Shown: positions 47,418-59,594, numbered from the stretch's first letter. The stretch is 64,000 bases of DNA from Lepiota brunneoincarnata (GCA_023014365.1 JAEBUN010000018.1:62001-126000), one strand, 5' to 3'. Notes: generated from the letters alone by a model not told the origin. Numbers and translations are program-made.

Positions 47418-48350
47418 TTTTTCTTGTTCTTCTTTCCATTCAAATTTGTTTGATTTGGATAGGAGTTGGTTAAGGGGTTTGGTGTGGTGTGGTGGGAGTA
47501 GCTGTGGATAAACTTCTGGTAGAAGTTACAGAATCCAATGAATTTCTGAATATGTCGGACTGTTTTTGGCATTGGCCAGTCTTCTATTCCCTTGAGTTTT
47601 CCAGGATCCATTTTGATCTTGTCTGGTGTGATGATCATGCCAAGATATTTGAGTCATTGTTTGTTGAACTTGCATTTCTCTGTTTTGAGGTAGAAGTCGT
47701 TTTTCTGCAGGATCTGCAGTACTTTTTCCATAAGGTGGTCGGTTTCTTCCTGAGTTTTACCATAGATTAGGATATCATCCATGTAGATGATAATTCCTCC
47801 TTTCTCCATTATCTCTGAGAATAATGTGTCTATCATATGTTGGAATGTCGCAGGACTGTTGCAAAGTCTGAAAAATATTACAGTTGGTTCGAAAAGACCC
47901 ATGGGAGTCTTGAACACTGCTTTTCATTGATCGCCATCTTTGATTCTGACATTATTGTATCCTAGGCAGACATCGAGCTTAGTGAAGTACTTAGCTCCTT
48001 TAAGTTTATCCATGATAGAGGAAATCATGGGGATTGGGTAGGCATTTTTGATGGTGTGATCGTTTAGATAACGATAGTCTTAACAAGGTCAGAGGTCTCC
48101 TCCTTTCTTGGCAACAAAGAAGAAGGGTGATGCCATAGGGGATTTTGAGGGGCAGATGTATCCTTTTTGGAGGTTTTTGTCTATAAATTTCTTTAGTGCT
48201 TTTTCTTCGGTGGGTGCCACTTGATAAGGTTTCATTGATTTTGCTTCAAATGTTGGTTTTAGTTCGATTTTGTGATCAAATGTTCTTGATGGTGGGAATC
48301 ATTCGGAGGCTTTTTTATTGAATATTTTAGCCCATTGGGCAAATCTTCAA
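47387..48350 (-). pseudogene. Reverse transcriptase of element C
   Basis: GGIIIYMDDILIYGKTQEE (catalytic box) at about 47800, and KFIGFCNFYQKFIHSYS in a following frame. Stops interrupt the region upstream (near 47920 and 48080). Confidence 0.8.
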
Positions 48351-49190
48351 GGAATCTTGGGTGGTTCCTTGTTCAATTCTGGTTGCTTTCCTTTTTGGTT
48401 TGCCAATTTTGTTGGGTTATGTTGCTCGTTGTGAAGCATCATGGCATGTGTTGCTTTGGTGTTTACTTCTAATGGGGTTAGAAGCATTGGGTTCATTTCT
48501 CTTTCTAAAGAGAAGGTGTCGAGATCAACATTTGACAGGTTGACATATTCTTTGGGGTTTTCCTCGGGTTGAGATGTTTTTCCAGCCATTATGTCCATGG
48601 CAATGGAGTTGAGTTTGACAGGTTGTCGTAGGGTTCTGAGGAGTTTTGAAAAGTCTTGGTGGTCAATTTGGGGTTTCCAAGAGAATGTCTTGGTTTTCCA
48701 ATTGATGTCGGGGTTATATTGTTCCAACCAGGGAAATCCGATGATGAGGTCTTTCTCACCAGTGTTTGTGATGTACGCTTCTAGTATGCAGTCTCTTCCA
48801 TCAATGATGGTCCTGATTTTGATGTATTCATGGATCTTGCCATGTTGGTGTCAGTTCCGTCAACGTTGCTGAAAGGAATTGGTTGGTCCAGCCATTTGGT
48901 TTGATAACCATGTCATTCAACAACTTTGTGGGATATGAAATTCCCTTGGGCTCCTAAGTCTATCAGGGCAGTGATGGCCACGGGTTTTGATGTCTGTTCA
49001 CTCCAAATCTCGATGGGTAAGAAAAGGGATCATTTATTCGGGGATAGTTGTAATTGTACAGAGTTTATCAAGAAAATGTCCTTCTGGGAGTGAGAGTACG
49101 AAATGTCCTTCTGAGCTTTGGAACGTGCAGGGGCACATCAATCAACAGCATTCCTTTTTAAAAATCCTGGAATGGACACATCTCTGGATC
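48347..49190 (-). pseudogene. Protease region of element C
   Basis: AITALIDLGAQGNFIS near 48985-48940 is the retropepsin site with Ser changed to Leu (DLGA). The following frame (48727-48347) holds the linker to RT. Stops are present. Confidence 0.65.
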
Positions 49191-49199
49191 CTTGGCTAG

Positions 49200-50027
49200 T
49201 GTGGAGTGGAGCTCTTGTTGGAGTTTGGGATTGAGATCATCGACCATTTGGCACATCTGAGATGTGACTTCTGCAACAGCAAGGGAATACTTGTGTTGCG
49301 GTGATTGTTGGGCATTCCAGTTTGAAAATCCAGGACGAGTATTTTGTTGTCCAGGGAAGGGATGATTGGGGTTTCTCGCAGGGCAAGTGTTACCATATTC
49401 CTCTTAGCACACCCACCCGTCTATTTTTCACTTATCACATGTCAATGTCCACTGTCAGTGCCCGGCTATATTTAGTTTTCACATGTCTTTGCCCGCCTTT
49501 ATTTAACTATCACATGCCACCGCTCATCTATAGTTAGTACCCCTTTGGCCTGTGATTCTCACCCGTTCGCATGTGATTCTCTCTTTTATCACATGCTAGT
49601 CATCCCAGTAGTATATAGAGACTTAGGTATTACTTGTAATCCCTAGCTTTGTCTTATTATACACAGTATTTTTTCCTGCTCCTTGGCATCACCTTAGACT
49701 TGCTCGCACTACTCAATGGTTAAACTTGTCGTTAATTGCATTGAGCCTTGCAGATGCCTAACCAGCGTAACAGCAAGGGGGATTAGTACGCATTCCTGGG
49801 AAGCGTCTGGCTGGTGGTGGTTGTGGGCATTTACTGACCCAGTGATCCTTGGCTCTGCAGCAGAAGCATTCCTGGTTCTGATATGATTTCATTTGTTGTC
49901 CGGTGACAATGACATCTAACTCCAATGGTTCTTGACCGGAGTTTTCCTTGGCATATTCCGGTGATACGCCGATTTCACGCCTATACATGAATTCCGTACT
50001 CCGGAACGATTCTCTACATAGAATCAT
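49200..50027 (-). pseudogene. C-terminal Gag of element C, split by a solo B LTR and element A
   Basis: 49961-49773 gives the knuckle CFCCRAKDHWVSKC followed by a Pro/Arg tail. After removing the B LTR (49388-49772) the frame continues CPARNPNHPFPGQQN...MCPFQDF to a stop near 49155. Bases beyond 49961 belong to element A, so the rest of Gag resumes at 63942. Confidence 0.7.
49388..49772 (+). repeat. Solo LTR of family B (385 bp), TSD GCAAG
   Basis: TGTTACCATATTCC...CAGCGTAACA, matching the sense strand of element B's LTR, with GCAAG on both sides (49383-49387, 49773-49777). It includes the TATATAGAG box and TAGCTTTGTCTT. Confidence 0.92.
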
Positions 50028-51263
50028 TGGCTATATCATTAAAGAACTCTATAGAGGATTGGTACTATATCCCGTAGTAGCCAGTTCGACCGAACTGAGG
50101 ATATTCGAGCCTCGGAAGTGTTCAAACCAGCTCATTATCACTAAGCTTAGTGAACCAAGCTATCAGAACGCTCTCCGGAGGGATTCAGGACTCTACATAG
50201 CCTATTGAGTATACCCCGGTCGCATCCAGGGACCTTACGAGCAGTTTTCTGATGAACCCGAATGTGTTTGAACATAAAAGAATGTACCTAGCGGCTGTCG
50301 CAGGCGTATTACGTCTATAGCGAGTTCAATAATGATGACCGGACCACGGAACGGAACGTCCAACGTTCGGGAGGCAATACCCGATGCCCAAAACCCTAGA
50401 AACATCAAAGACTCCTAATTAACGAGTGCTTTGTGGGTCCCGGCACTTCGGCATTCTGCTTAACTGAGATTAATTACAACGGATCAAGGGATTGTCCATC
50501 TGCTATACATTCCGATCATAATTGATCCGGAAACTTAACGCGCTCGCGTGGACGCAGAATAATGCAGCCGAGCACGGAGCACGTCTGGCTGGATTGCCAT
50601 TCGTTAATCAGAGAAAAACCCATAACCCAGGGTGAGGTAGAAATGCTGCCGAACCTTCCAAAATGTTCTACAGTGCCTGTAACAATTAAGCTTATTGTTT
50701 TCTATTTCATATTTACTATCTCTCGTATGTATCTAAACAATATAAATACGGTCACACTTGTTCGTGGAGAGAAAGAGAGGTCTCACCCCCGCTTCCACAC
50801 GCAAGTCTGCGAGCCGTGATCAAGAACGGTTTCAGAGGGCTATTTAGTGTGCGTCGTTAAGTGTGATTTCTTCGGTCGTCGACCAACCCAGGGACAGAGA
50901 CACAGACCAGAGTTCAGAGTTTAGAGTTCCAGAGTGCTAGAGACAGAGACAGAGACAGAGACCAGAGTTCAGAGACCAGAGACCAGAGACCAGAGACCCA
51001 GCGCTTTGAATTGACAGGGATTGTCCTTTCATTGTTGCACCGTACGGCTAAGATAACTTCAACGGCTGTTCGTTAACCTCTAAAAACACTACTCTCTTGA
51101 ATTTCGCTGTCAGAACGCACCCCCAGAACACCCTAAAAGACGAAACTGTTCATTATCTATCTCATTCCACTTGTATTAGCTTAAGCTTATCGAATAGCGG
51201 CTAAGCTTAGTGAAAACGAGCCCCCTATCTATATTAAAACCTACGAAAGTTTCTACCTTTTCA
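49962..51263 (+). repeat. 5' LTR of element A
   Basis: TGATACGCC...CTACCTTTTCA. It contains two exact CTAAGCTTAG palindromes (50141-50150, 51201-51210), an ATATAAATA box near 50740 and the CAGAGA simple repeat near 50893-51000. Confidence 0.95.
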
Positions 51264-51265
51264 TC

Positions 51266-51283
51266 TGGAGCCCACCGCGAGGG
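51266..51283 (+). promoter_or_regulatory. Primer binding site of element A
   Basis: TGGAGCCCACCGCGAGGG starts 2 bp after the LTR with the TGG expected to pair with a tRNA CCA end. The tRNA was not identified. A' keeps the complement GGGCTCCA at the same place. Confidence 0.6.
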
Positions 51284-51829
51284 GGGTTTTCAGTTGAATT
51301 TCACAAGCCAAACACCAAAAAGACTTGGACACTGGCCCGCCTTTCACCTGCGAAGCAGAAAAAGGTTCAAGCAAAGACCGTAAAGTCACCCAAAACGTCC
51401 TTCGAGAACAGTCTCAGGAAGGTCGACCCCCCAAAACAGAGAACTACTTGGAATTCCAATCGTCCAGAAGGTTCTGAAGGCCTCATCGCCGCTAGTACCT
51501 CTCGAAAGCGAAAAGATCCCGTTAACTCTCTAGCTGCGAACACAGCGAGTGGTTCAGCAGTTGCAGTATCGAGAGAAGTCGCACCACCGACCTCTACTGC
51601 TCCCAGAATTACACTAAGGCTTCCAGCCTCAGCTCGCAACATAGCGCATATTCTGCGCACTGAAAGCCAGGACGGCCAGACCGTTCCTACGCTAAGCTTA
51701 GCGGTTACAAACCAAAACTCGTTTCATACGAACCCTCCTGGTGCCTCTACGGTACCACAGATATCACAGTCAACTCCGACTGTACAGACAAACCAAACTA
51801 CGCTGTCTACGACGACTACAGCTAGAAAA

Positions 51830-53312
51830 ATGGGACATGAGCATATGCCAATTCCCTTTAGCAATAATGCTCCCAGATGGGATGCATCAAAACCACAGAC
51901 ATTGAGAAATTATCTCTGGACGCTTGAACGGCTCTTCACGATAACGAAGACGACGGACGATGCAGAAAGGATAAATTGGGCAGTGTCATATGTGGACCAG
52001 GATATCCGTGAAGAGTGGATGAGTTTTGCGGAGTTCCCAGCAGGAAGCTGGACAGGCTTCGTAGAGAGATTGAAGAAAGAGTATCCCGAGACTGTGGCAG
52101 CCGAGCAGGGCTCAGTGCGACGATTGAGGGAACTCTGCACAGAGAGTAGAGGCATTGCAATGAATGAGGAGCATAGAGTCTTAGACTTCAAAAGGCGATT
52201 CATCCTAGAAGCAGAGAAGTGCCTGAAGTCGCCGGCGGTAGTCTCGAACCGAGAGCTAGTCGAGTTATTTACGAGCGCACTGGACTCCGTGTTCCAGGAC
52301 GTACTCAATGCGAGATTAGCGATCACCGGGGCGCGTAGAACCGCGAAGCGATGGGTCGGCACTAACTGCGAAGGATTTACGCGAAGAGGACCCCTATGAT
52401 TGGAGGATCGTCGTGGATAAAGCCGTCGAAATTTCGATTGGCAAAACACTTATGCGATCCCTTCATCAGGATTCAAGGCCGGTGAACTCGGCATCAATGA
52501 GCCATCCACCTGCGACGTCCGGAACAGGGACTTATGACCCTGTAGTAAAGCGAGAGCTGCAAAGCTTAAAACAGAAGTTTCAGGATGAAGTCTCGCAGAT
52601 GGCAGGCGGTCTCGCTGAGCTTAAGGACCTCATGAATATCCAGGGGCATACCTTAAAATCATACTTAGAGAGTTTGGCGAAAGAAGGACATAATCATGCC
52701 GGTTATAATCACGCTCAGAGGAATACCGGAAGTGGGTCGGCAGGGTCGCTTTCCGATCGCAAGTGTTTCTACTGCTGGTTATTAGGGCATAGTTGGTTAT
52801 TCTGCCCGGACATGGAGGCGGATAAACAAGCTGGCCGAATTAGAGTCGAAGGGAACAAAATATATATGGGAGATGGCTCGAGTATCCCTCGAGGAGAAGG
52901 GCCTATTAAAGAGAAAGTGGCAAAGTACTATGCGACAAAGGGACAACTCTTCGTTCAGATACCAGAACTGCCGGAGGTTGAGCCTGAGTTACCGCAAGTG
53001 CCAACGTCAGCGGTGTTTGCACAGAGAGCGTTCCCGAGGTCAGAAAACCAAAGGTCACCAGCGGAAGAAGAAGTCCGCCGTCTGAAGCAGCGCATGGAAA
53101 TGTTAGAGACAGTTGCCATCCACGCCGGGAGTGCCCCAAAGGTTAAGCTTATGACCAGAAAGGATGATAATGTCGAGATACAGTCTTTGGCCGAGCAATT
53201 GGCCCAGATACAGGCTAAGCTTAGTGGTTTGACGGATGGTACGCCCTCGGCAAGCCAGTATTTGGACACCAGGAGTGGCGCGAAGACTTGGAACTCGGAG
53301 TCGGGTTTCTAA
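51830..53312 (+). CDS. Gag of element A (one-base insertion near 52345)
   Basis: The first ATG is at 51830, and frame-open sequence extends upstream to 51185 without another ATG. It includes a capsid-like region (PRWDASKPQTLRNYLWTLER, SWTGFVERLKKEYPE). A one-base insertion at 52345-52346 shifts the frame; the continuation (from 52413 in the other frame) has the CCHC knuckle CFYCWLLGHSWLFC and a coiled-coil-like EEEVRRLKQRMEMLET. It ends ESGF then TAA at 53310-53312. Corrected for that base, Gag from 51830 is about 493 residues. It would form particles and package RNA. In A' the frame is continuous at the insertion point. Confidence 0.85.
53303..53312 (+). promoter_or_regulatory. Putative -1 ribosomal frameshift site, gag/pro
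   Basis: Gag codons end tcG GGT TTC TAA, which is GGGTTTC (X_XXY_YYZ) at 53303-53309 followed at once by the stop. A -1 slip continues GFLKGSRKEPALKKK into the protease frame. A' has AGGTTTC here, consistent with decay of a CpG. A GAGCCGGCTC palindrome and a GAAGG/CCTTC stem lie just downstream. Confidence 0.6.
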
Positions 53313-54422
53313 AGGGTTCGAGGAAGGAGCCGGCTCTGAAGAAGAAGGTCGCCTTCGCCAGAGGACAGACTCCTGAGGACGCGTCGGATTCCGAGCGATC
53401 AGAAGAATCAGAAAATGAGGAAATAGGGCAGACAACGGAGAAACCAATGCGTGCCGCAGCAGGAGAATTACCATATAGAAATGTGAAACCACTGCGCCCT
53501 GGTCGTTGAGGTACCACCACTACCTGTCAGAAGGATGGAACCATCCAAGAAGGAGCCTGCGTATAAGCACCAGGCCCCTATAGAGAGGAATGTCGATGTT
53601 GAGGAAGTACTCAGCAGGGTATTGAAGCGAGAAGCCTCAGTATCGCATGGAGAACTCTTGGCCTTGTCACCGATATACAGGAATGCTTATAGAGAGCGCA
53701 TTATGAGAAAACGGGTACCCACGAGTCAAAGCTTAATAGCAGGAGTAGGGCCCGGGGACGATAATACAGAAGATATAGAGATTAATAGTGGGCCAGTACA
53801 AGTCATGATAACGGAGTTGGCAGATGGCTCTCGGAAGTATGATACGGTGCTCCGAGAAGGCTCGGCAACCCAAGCCTGGGTAGCTCAGGATCCAATCATG
53901 CAGTACTTGGAGTCACTGCCCCGAAGAGACAGGGGACGGCAAGTGTTTATTGCGAAAGAATGCGAGTCGTTGAGAGTAGTGCCAACTCTGATAAATGGGA
54001 TTCGGCAGGAAGAGGCCTTGCTAGATAGCGGGTCACAGATCGTCTCCATGAGTCAGGAAGCGGCGATTGCATGTCAAGTTTCTTGGGACCCAGATACTAC
54101 GATAAATTTGCAGAGTGCGAATGGGCAGGTTGAAAAGACTTGTGGATTGGCAAAGAACGTAGGCTTTACCTGCGGGGGAGTCACAATCTATTTGCAAGTT
54201 CACATCGTTCGTAGCCCCGCGTATCGAGTACTCCTGGGACGACCCTTTGATGTAATGACGGCTAGCGAAGTCAGGAATAGCGCCAGTGGCGAGCAAACCT
54301 TGGTTATTACGGACCCAAATACCAGAGAAAGGGCTGTGTTACCAACTTATGCTCGAGGAGAGTGTAATCCTCCTAAGCTTAGGGAAAACAGTCAAAATTT
54401 TCAAGAAACCTCGATGAGTTGA
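53303..54422 (+). CDS. Protease segment of element A
   Basis: Entered by -1 shift at 53303. An acidic linker (DASDSERSEESENEE) precedes a one-base insertion at 53497-53499 (CCC for CC in A'). The frame then reads to 54422. Counting from the ATG at 53535, residues 161-170 read ALLDSGSQIV with the catalytic D164-S165-G166, and LLGRPFDV at 233-240 closes the retropepsin fold. The protease would cut the polyproteins. Termination is TGA at 54420-54422, a few codons after a second slippery site. Confidence 0.82.
54395..54422 (+). promoter_or_regulatory. Putative -1 ribosomal frameshift site, pro/pol
   Basis: Protease-frame codons read caA AAT TTT, i.e. AAATTTT (X_XXY_YYZ) at 54395-54401, seven codons before TGA. 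A -1 slip gives [20 protein letters not shown] and leads to pol. A' has AAATTTA at the same place and also needs a -1 shift, although it lacks the artefact-like insertions. Confidence 0.5.
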
Positions 54423-57400
54423 CTGAGGGACAAGGAGAGGTGGCTTGTATAATAGACTATGATGATGAGAAGGGCCCTGTCGTCGCACAAACACTAAGCT
54501 TAGCAAAAGGAAGCTTCTCAGAGGCCGAGCTACAGCTAATGTTCATTGACCTGAGTCATACGCGATGAGGACTGCCCACAGGAAGATAAAGCAACGGCAG
54601 TTATTGTGCCTAGGACGCATAGCCAACGCGCAGGGCACAGAGGACCAGGGAATAACTGTCTTCGAAACAGAAGAAGATGACGAAGATACGGTACAATGCC
54701 TGGCTGGGAAGAAATATAAACCAGTAGCCTTAAAAGTGAGGCCAGTGTTGGGTGATCTACCGGAGAGATTCAGGATAAAACGAGAAATAAAAGGGGACCC
54801 ACTGGCAGAAATGCCTGAGCTTAGCGTGCATCCTCCAGAGTTTGTCCCGACAGGCAGATATACGGAGGAGCGTAAGCTTAAGCTGGACGAAGCCCATGCA
54901 GGGGATTTCTTGTGGCCAGAGGAAAGAAAGCTGATGCACCACATCATGATGCTTCAAGAAAAGGCATTCGCCTGGACAGATGAGGAAAAGGGATGTTTTA
55001 GGGAAGATTTCTTCCCACCGATCGAGATACCGACGGTAGAACATACTCCGTGGGTTGAGAAACCCATTCCGATTCCACCAGCGATCTATGATGAAGTTTG
55101 TGCCATTATAAAGAGAAAGATTAGTGCTGGTGTATACGAGCCGTCGAACTCATCCTATAGATCCAGATGGTTCTGTGTGGTGAAGAAAGATGGGAAAAGT
55201 TTGAGACTGGTACACAGCTTGGAACCGCTGAACAAAGTGATGATAGCGCATTCAGGACTGCCGCCAGCAACGGAAGATTTGGCAATGCACTTCGCAGGCA
55301 GAGCTTGCGGAGGCATTCTGGATCTATATGTTGGCTATGACGAACGACTGTTAGCTGAGTCGTCTCGGGACTTAACAACGTTCCAGACGCCTTTTGGAGC
55401 GCTACGCTTAGTGACGTTACCCATGGGATGGACCAATTCAGTGCCTATATTTCATGAGGATGTAACAGCGATCCTAACCAGTGAGATACCAGAATACACG
55501 ATGCCGTACATAGATGATGTACCTATCAGAGGACCCAAAACTAGATATGAGTTGCCAGATGGCACGGAAGAGACGCTGAAAGAAAACCCAGGGATCCGAC
55601 GATTTGTATGGGAACACATGCAGACGGTCAATAGGATTCTACAGAGGATGAAATACGTAGGAGGAACCTTCTCTGGGCCCAAGACGACTATCTGCGCTGA
55701 TGAAATCACCGTAGTGGGTTTTGAATGCTCTTATAAAGGACGGTTGCCTGCCACAGACACCATTGGGAAGATATTAAGATGGGGGGATTGCGAGAATGTC
55801 TCCGAGCTAAGGGGTTTTCTAGGAACAGCTACGCGCTGCAGGAATCATATCCCGAAGTTCATAGCCATTGCTGCACCTCTATACGAAAAGCTTAAGAAAG
55901 GGCAAGAGTTTGAATGGGGAGAAAATGAACGGAAAGCACAGCAGGAGCTGAAAGATGCGATTCAACGCTGTTTCCCGACCAGGAACCCCGAATTCCTGAG
56001 TAAACAACCCATAGTAGTAGCCGTGGATACCTCATGGAGGGCGGTGGGATACTACATATATCAGCGAGATGGAGAAGACGCTAAGCTTATACATTATGCG
56101 AAGTTTGGGTCAATATTGTTGGACGAGAGACAGCAGAGGTATTCTCAGCCCAAGCGAGAGCTATGCGGCTTAAGAATGGTGCTGGAACAGGAGAAATATT
56201 TGTTGTGGGGATCGAGAAATCTAGTAGTGGAAACAGACGCGAAGTTTCTCTTTGGGATGTTAAACAACCCAGGAAAACTCCCGAACGCTACTGTAAACCG
56301 TTGGGTGGACTTCATTAGATCGTTCCACTTCACGCTAGTACACAAAGAAGGAAAGACATTTGGGCCGGATGGACTGTCCAGACGACGTTACTATCCCGGT
56401 GATGAGACAGCCCGTCGTTTCGACGACGGATCCGAGGACGAGGGAGAGGAGTTCGAGTTGATCAAAGGAGATCCGGGGGCTGCAGATCCGTTACCCTTGG
56501 AAGCCTTCTGTGATGAGATCGACAGTCGCTCTGGCTTCTACCAGGGTCTGGCGCGTGATGTGTATGATTTTGAGTATGAGCTGGATCAAGCTCGGGAAGA
56601 GTACTTGGATGAACAACAGGCTAAGCTTAGGGTTATAGAAGACCCAGCGTGCCCAGAAAACCACCGACAAGTACTAAGCTTAATGACGGATGTCAGGCTA
56701 GTGCCAGATTTCGAAGAGGAAAAGTTGACCGAGATAGAGGAAGCATATGATGAATCGCGTAGGACAGATACAGCGCGAATACAAGACGGAAGAATACCCA
56801 AAGTCAGGGAATACCTGAAAACAGGGGGCAGTAGCGCAGCTGAAGGCTTGGATGAGCCGGATCTGCGTAAGCTTAAGCATATGGTGGAGCATTTCTTCTT
56901 GGACGAAGAGGGGAGACTGTATAGGATGAGCCCTAGCGGTCAGCATCAGCTAGTAGTGGATAAGGAGCAACATATGTATATGTTGCGAGCCAGCCACGAC
57001 TTCCTAGGACACAGGGGAATATACGCAACCACTAAGCTTATAACGCAGAGGTTCTGGTGGCCGGAAGTTGAAGGAGACGTAACTTGGTATGTGCAATCGT
57101 GCCATCTATGCCAGCAACGACAAAAGGCGATCATCGAGACGCCGCCAATAGTAACGCCCACGCCGTCGATATTCCAAGTGCTACATGTGGACACACTACA
57201 TATGACGCCAAGTTCTAATGGGTGTAGTTATATTGTGCATGGAAGGTGTGGACTGTCGTCCTGGATGGAGGCAAAAGCTTTGAGAAAAGAGAATGCTAGT
57301 TCGATTGCGCAGTGGTTATTTGAAGATATCATTTGCAGATGGGGCTGTATAGTGAAGATTGTCACGGACAACGGTTCTCCATTTAAGAAAGCTGTTCGAT

Positions 57401-58170
57401 GGCTGGAAGAAAAATATGGGATAAAAGGAGTAACGATATCTCCTTACAATTCCAAAGCGAACGGGATTATTGAAAGAGCCCACTGGGATGTGCGGCAAAT
57501 GTTGTACAAAGCTACAGATGGAGATGTCAAAAAGTGGTATTGGCACCTACCGCACGTTATGTGGGCAGATCGGATAACCATTAGAAAAGGAATGGGGTGT
57601 TCCCCGTACTTTCTGGTAACCGGAGCGCACCCGACGCTACCTCTGGATGTCAAAGAGGCCACTTGGCTAGTACAACTACCAAATAAGTACTTAACCACGG
57701 CCGAGTTGATAGGATACCGAGCTCAGGCTTTGGCAAAACATGTTCGGCATGTTGAGGAGGTGCGTCAGCGTGTTTCAGACACTAAGCTTAGCAAGGCTTG
57801 GGAGATGGAACGACAAGCAGCGCATAAGATAAAAGATTATCGCTTCGGCCCGGGAGATTTAGTATTAGTGAGAAACACAGCTATAGAGAGCTCAGCAGAC
57901 AGGAAGATGAAACCCAGGTATCTAGGACCCATGGTGGTCATATCTAGATCGAAGGGAGGATCATATATCCTGGCAGAGTTGGATGGCTCTGTATGGCAGA
58001 ATAAAGTGGCGGCGTTCAGAGTAATTCCCTACTTAGCCAGAAAACATATGCCGTTGCCGCTGGAGTTACAAGAGTTGTTAGATCTGTCGCCAGAGGGACT
58101 GAAGACCCTGGAGGAGACTACTGAGGATGAGCCTAGTGACAGATGGGAGCCAGAAGAGTTGGAGGGATAG
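54402..58170 (+). CDS. Pol of element A: reverse transcriptase, RNase H, integrase
   Basis: An uninterrupted 1201-codon frame begins at 54565; its true start is upstream, interrupted by one-base insertions at 54551-54552 and 54599-54600. Numbering from 54565: RT about 160-400 with D253 and YIDD at 315-318; RNase H with D488, E532, D558, D602; integrase zinc module H811, H816, C846, C849; DDE core D876, D935, E970; GPY/F-like RYLGPMVV near 1118. There is no chromodomain; the C-terminus is acidic. It copies the RNA and inserts the DNA. The catalytic set is complete, so the element looks recently active. Confidence 0.93.
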
Positions 58171-58246
58171 AAAAAACCTGATATTGTGGACAGAACTATC
58201 TACTTATCGAAGGAAAACTATCCTGGGGACTGTAAAAGCGTTAAGC

Positions 58247-59594
58247 TTAAGCGGGGGAGGACTTGTCCAAGTCGGAAAGGTTGCGCAAAAGGCTTTTGAG
58301 ACGGATGCGCTCTTGAATGAGGAATTGGAACCTTTTTAAGTTGGCTTCGAGCGAGGGAATAGCATCGATGAAGTCCCGGCTGAGCGAATTGAGGTCGCAT
58401 TTGACTGACCGAGCAGTCGTCACCGCGAGATTCGGATTCGTACTCGTCGCGAGAGTGAGACAGGAGGTTTTGGAGTTCCTGGAGCAAACGAGCTGCCCGG
58501 GAGAAGTGTCAGTACCGTTAAGCTTAGCGAAGAGAAGTGAGAAATTGCCCACCAGATAAGCCCGCAAAGGTGCGCTCATCGGAAGCAGACTTGGTACGGG
58601 CGCGCTTGGCAGTATTGGTGCTGGCTTTGGCTAGAACCTGTTCAGCCCGGACATAACAGCAGTGTTTAGTGTTCATATTGGGAACTTGACAATAGGAAAG
58701 AAGACGGACGGTGCCTTTAGACGATGAGGACTTTTTGACGGTCTCCTAAAGAGGGAGGAAGTCAGAATCAGTGGTTGGGGGGAGTGGAGCTGGCGCACCA
58801 CGTCGGAGGTAGACAAACGACGCTTGCGATAAGGCGAGACTACACGAACCTCTTCGACGATAGCTTGAGAGACCTCCTCATCGACCATCATGTCCTGGAG
58901 GCGAGCGATTATCTCAGCCAATGTAATAGGTTGAGAAGCAGCTATATTACCGTGTCAGCACCAGTTGCTCGGGAGTTGGAAGCACTGGGCATACTCTCAG
59001 CAAGCTCGGTATCGGTGTCTACCACAACAGCAGCAGAGACAGGGGCCTTGCGACCTTTGCGAGGCTAAGCTTATACATGAGGAGACGATTGGAGCCAAAA
59101 GAACGCTAAGCTTACGCGTTTGGGGACAGCAGAGCCTTCGGCAACGTTGGAGGAAGTAGAGCCAGTCGTGGACGATGGGTTCTGAGCCTCTTCGGTCCTG
59201 GATTTGTGGGATTCTTCGGAACGAACGCGATTAATGCGGCTACAGCATTCAGAGAGCGCCTTATAGATCGCGGGCATCTCATAAGACGAATGGTAGTTGT
59301 TTTGGTAAATTTCGTAGAGCTTGCGGATACGGAAGACGTAGTCCTGGTTGACATGAAGCTTGATAGCCTCATTATCCTCCGATAACGCTTCAATATAAGC
59401 AGACTAGAAATGATTTGGAAACGGCGAGAGAAGCATGGAAAGAGTAGACATACCCCAGGGGCGTCGAACGCAAGGAGAGCCTTCTCGACGAGGGGACGAG
59501 CGACTTGGCCGTTTTGCAGGCGCTGAAGACGACCTTTGGCGTTGCTGATGAGATCGTCGAGCTCAACCTGGAGATGGGGGATAGAAGAAGCCAT
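58247..59594 (-). CDS. Antisense gene 2 of element A: six-exon protein of unknown function
   Basis: Exons: 59594-59454, 59403-59116, 59064-58995, 58941-58799, 58745-58553, 58492-58247; introns 50, 51, 53, 53 and 60 nt with GT-AG ends and CTGAC-type branch sites. About 359 residues once a one-base insertion at 58415-58416 is allowed for. The N-terminus (MASSIPHLQVELDDLISNAK) looks helical; the middle is Ser/Thr-rich with a basic PRKGRKAP patch; the end is Leu/Arg-rich and possibly coiled-coil. I recognise no domain. It lies tail to tail with pol: the coding ends at 58170 and 58247 are 76 bp apart. A' carries the same gene, decayed. Confidence 0.75.

Noticed and set aside
53303..53312. Stop-codon readthrough as the gag/pro mechanism
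   Set aside because: The downstream protease frame is -1 relative to gag, so readthrough of TAA would stay in the wrong frame.
53497..53499. CCC run as another example of the two-allele artefact
   Set aside because: The extra base is identical to its neighbours, so it does not show two alleles; it may be an ordinary homopolymer error or a real indel.
54565..54600. ATG at 54565 as the true start of pol
   Set aside because: A' shows coding sequence upstream joined to the protease region, and the two one-base insertions here create the apparent start.
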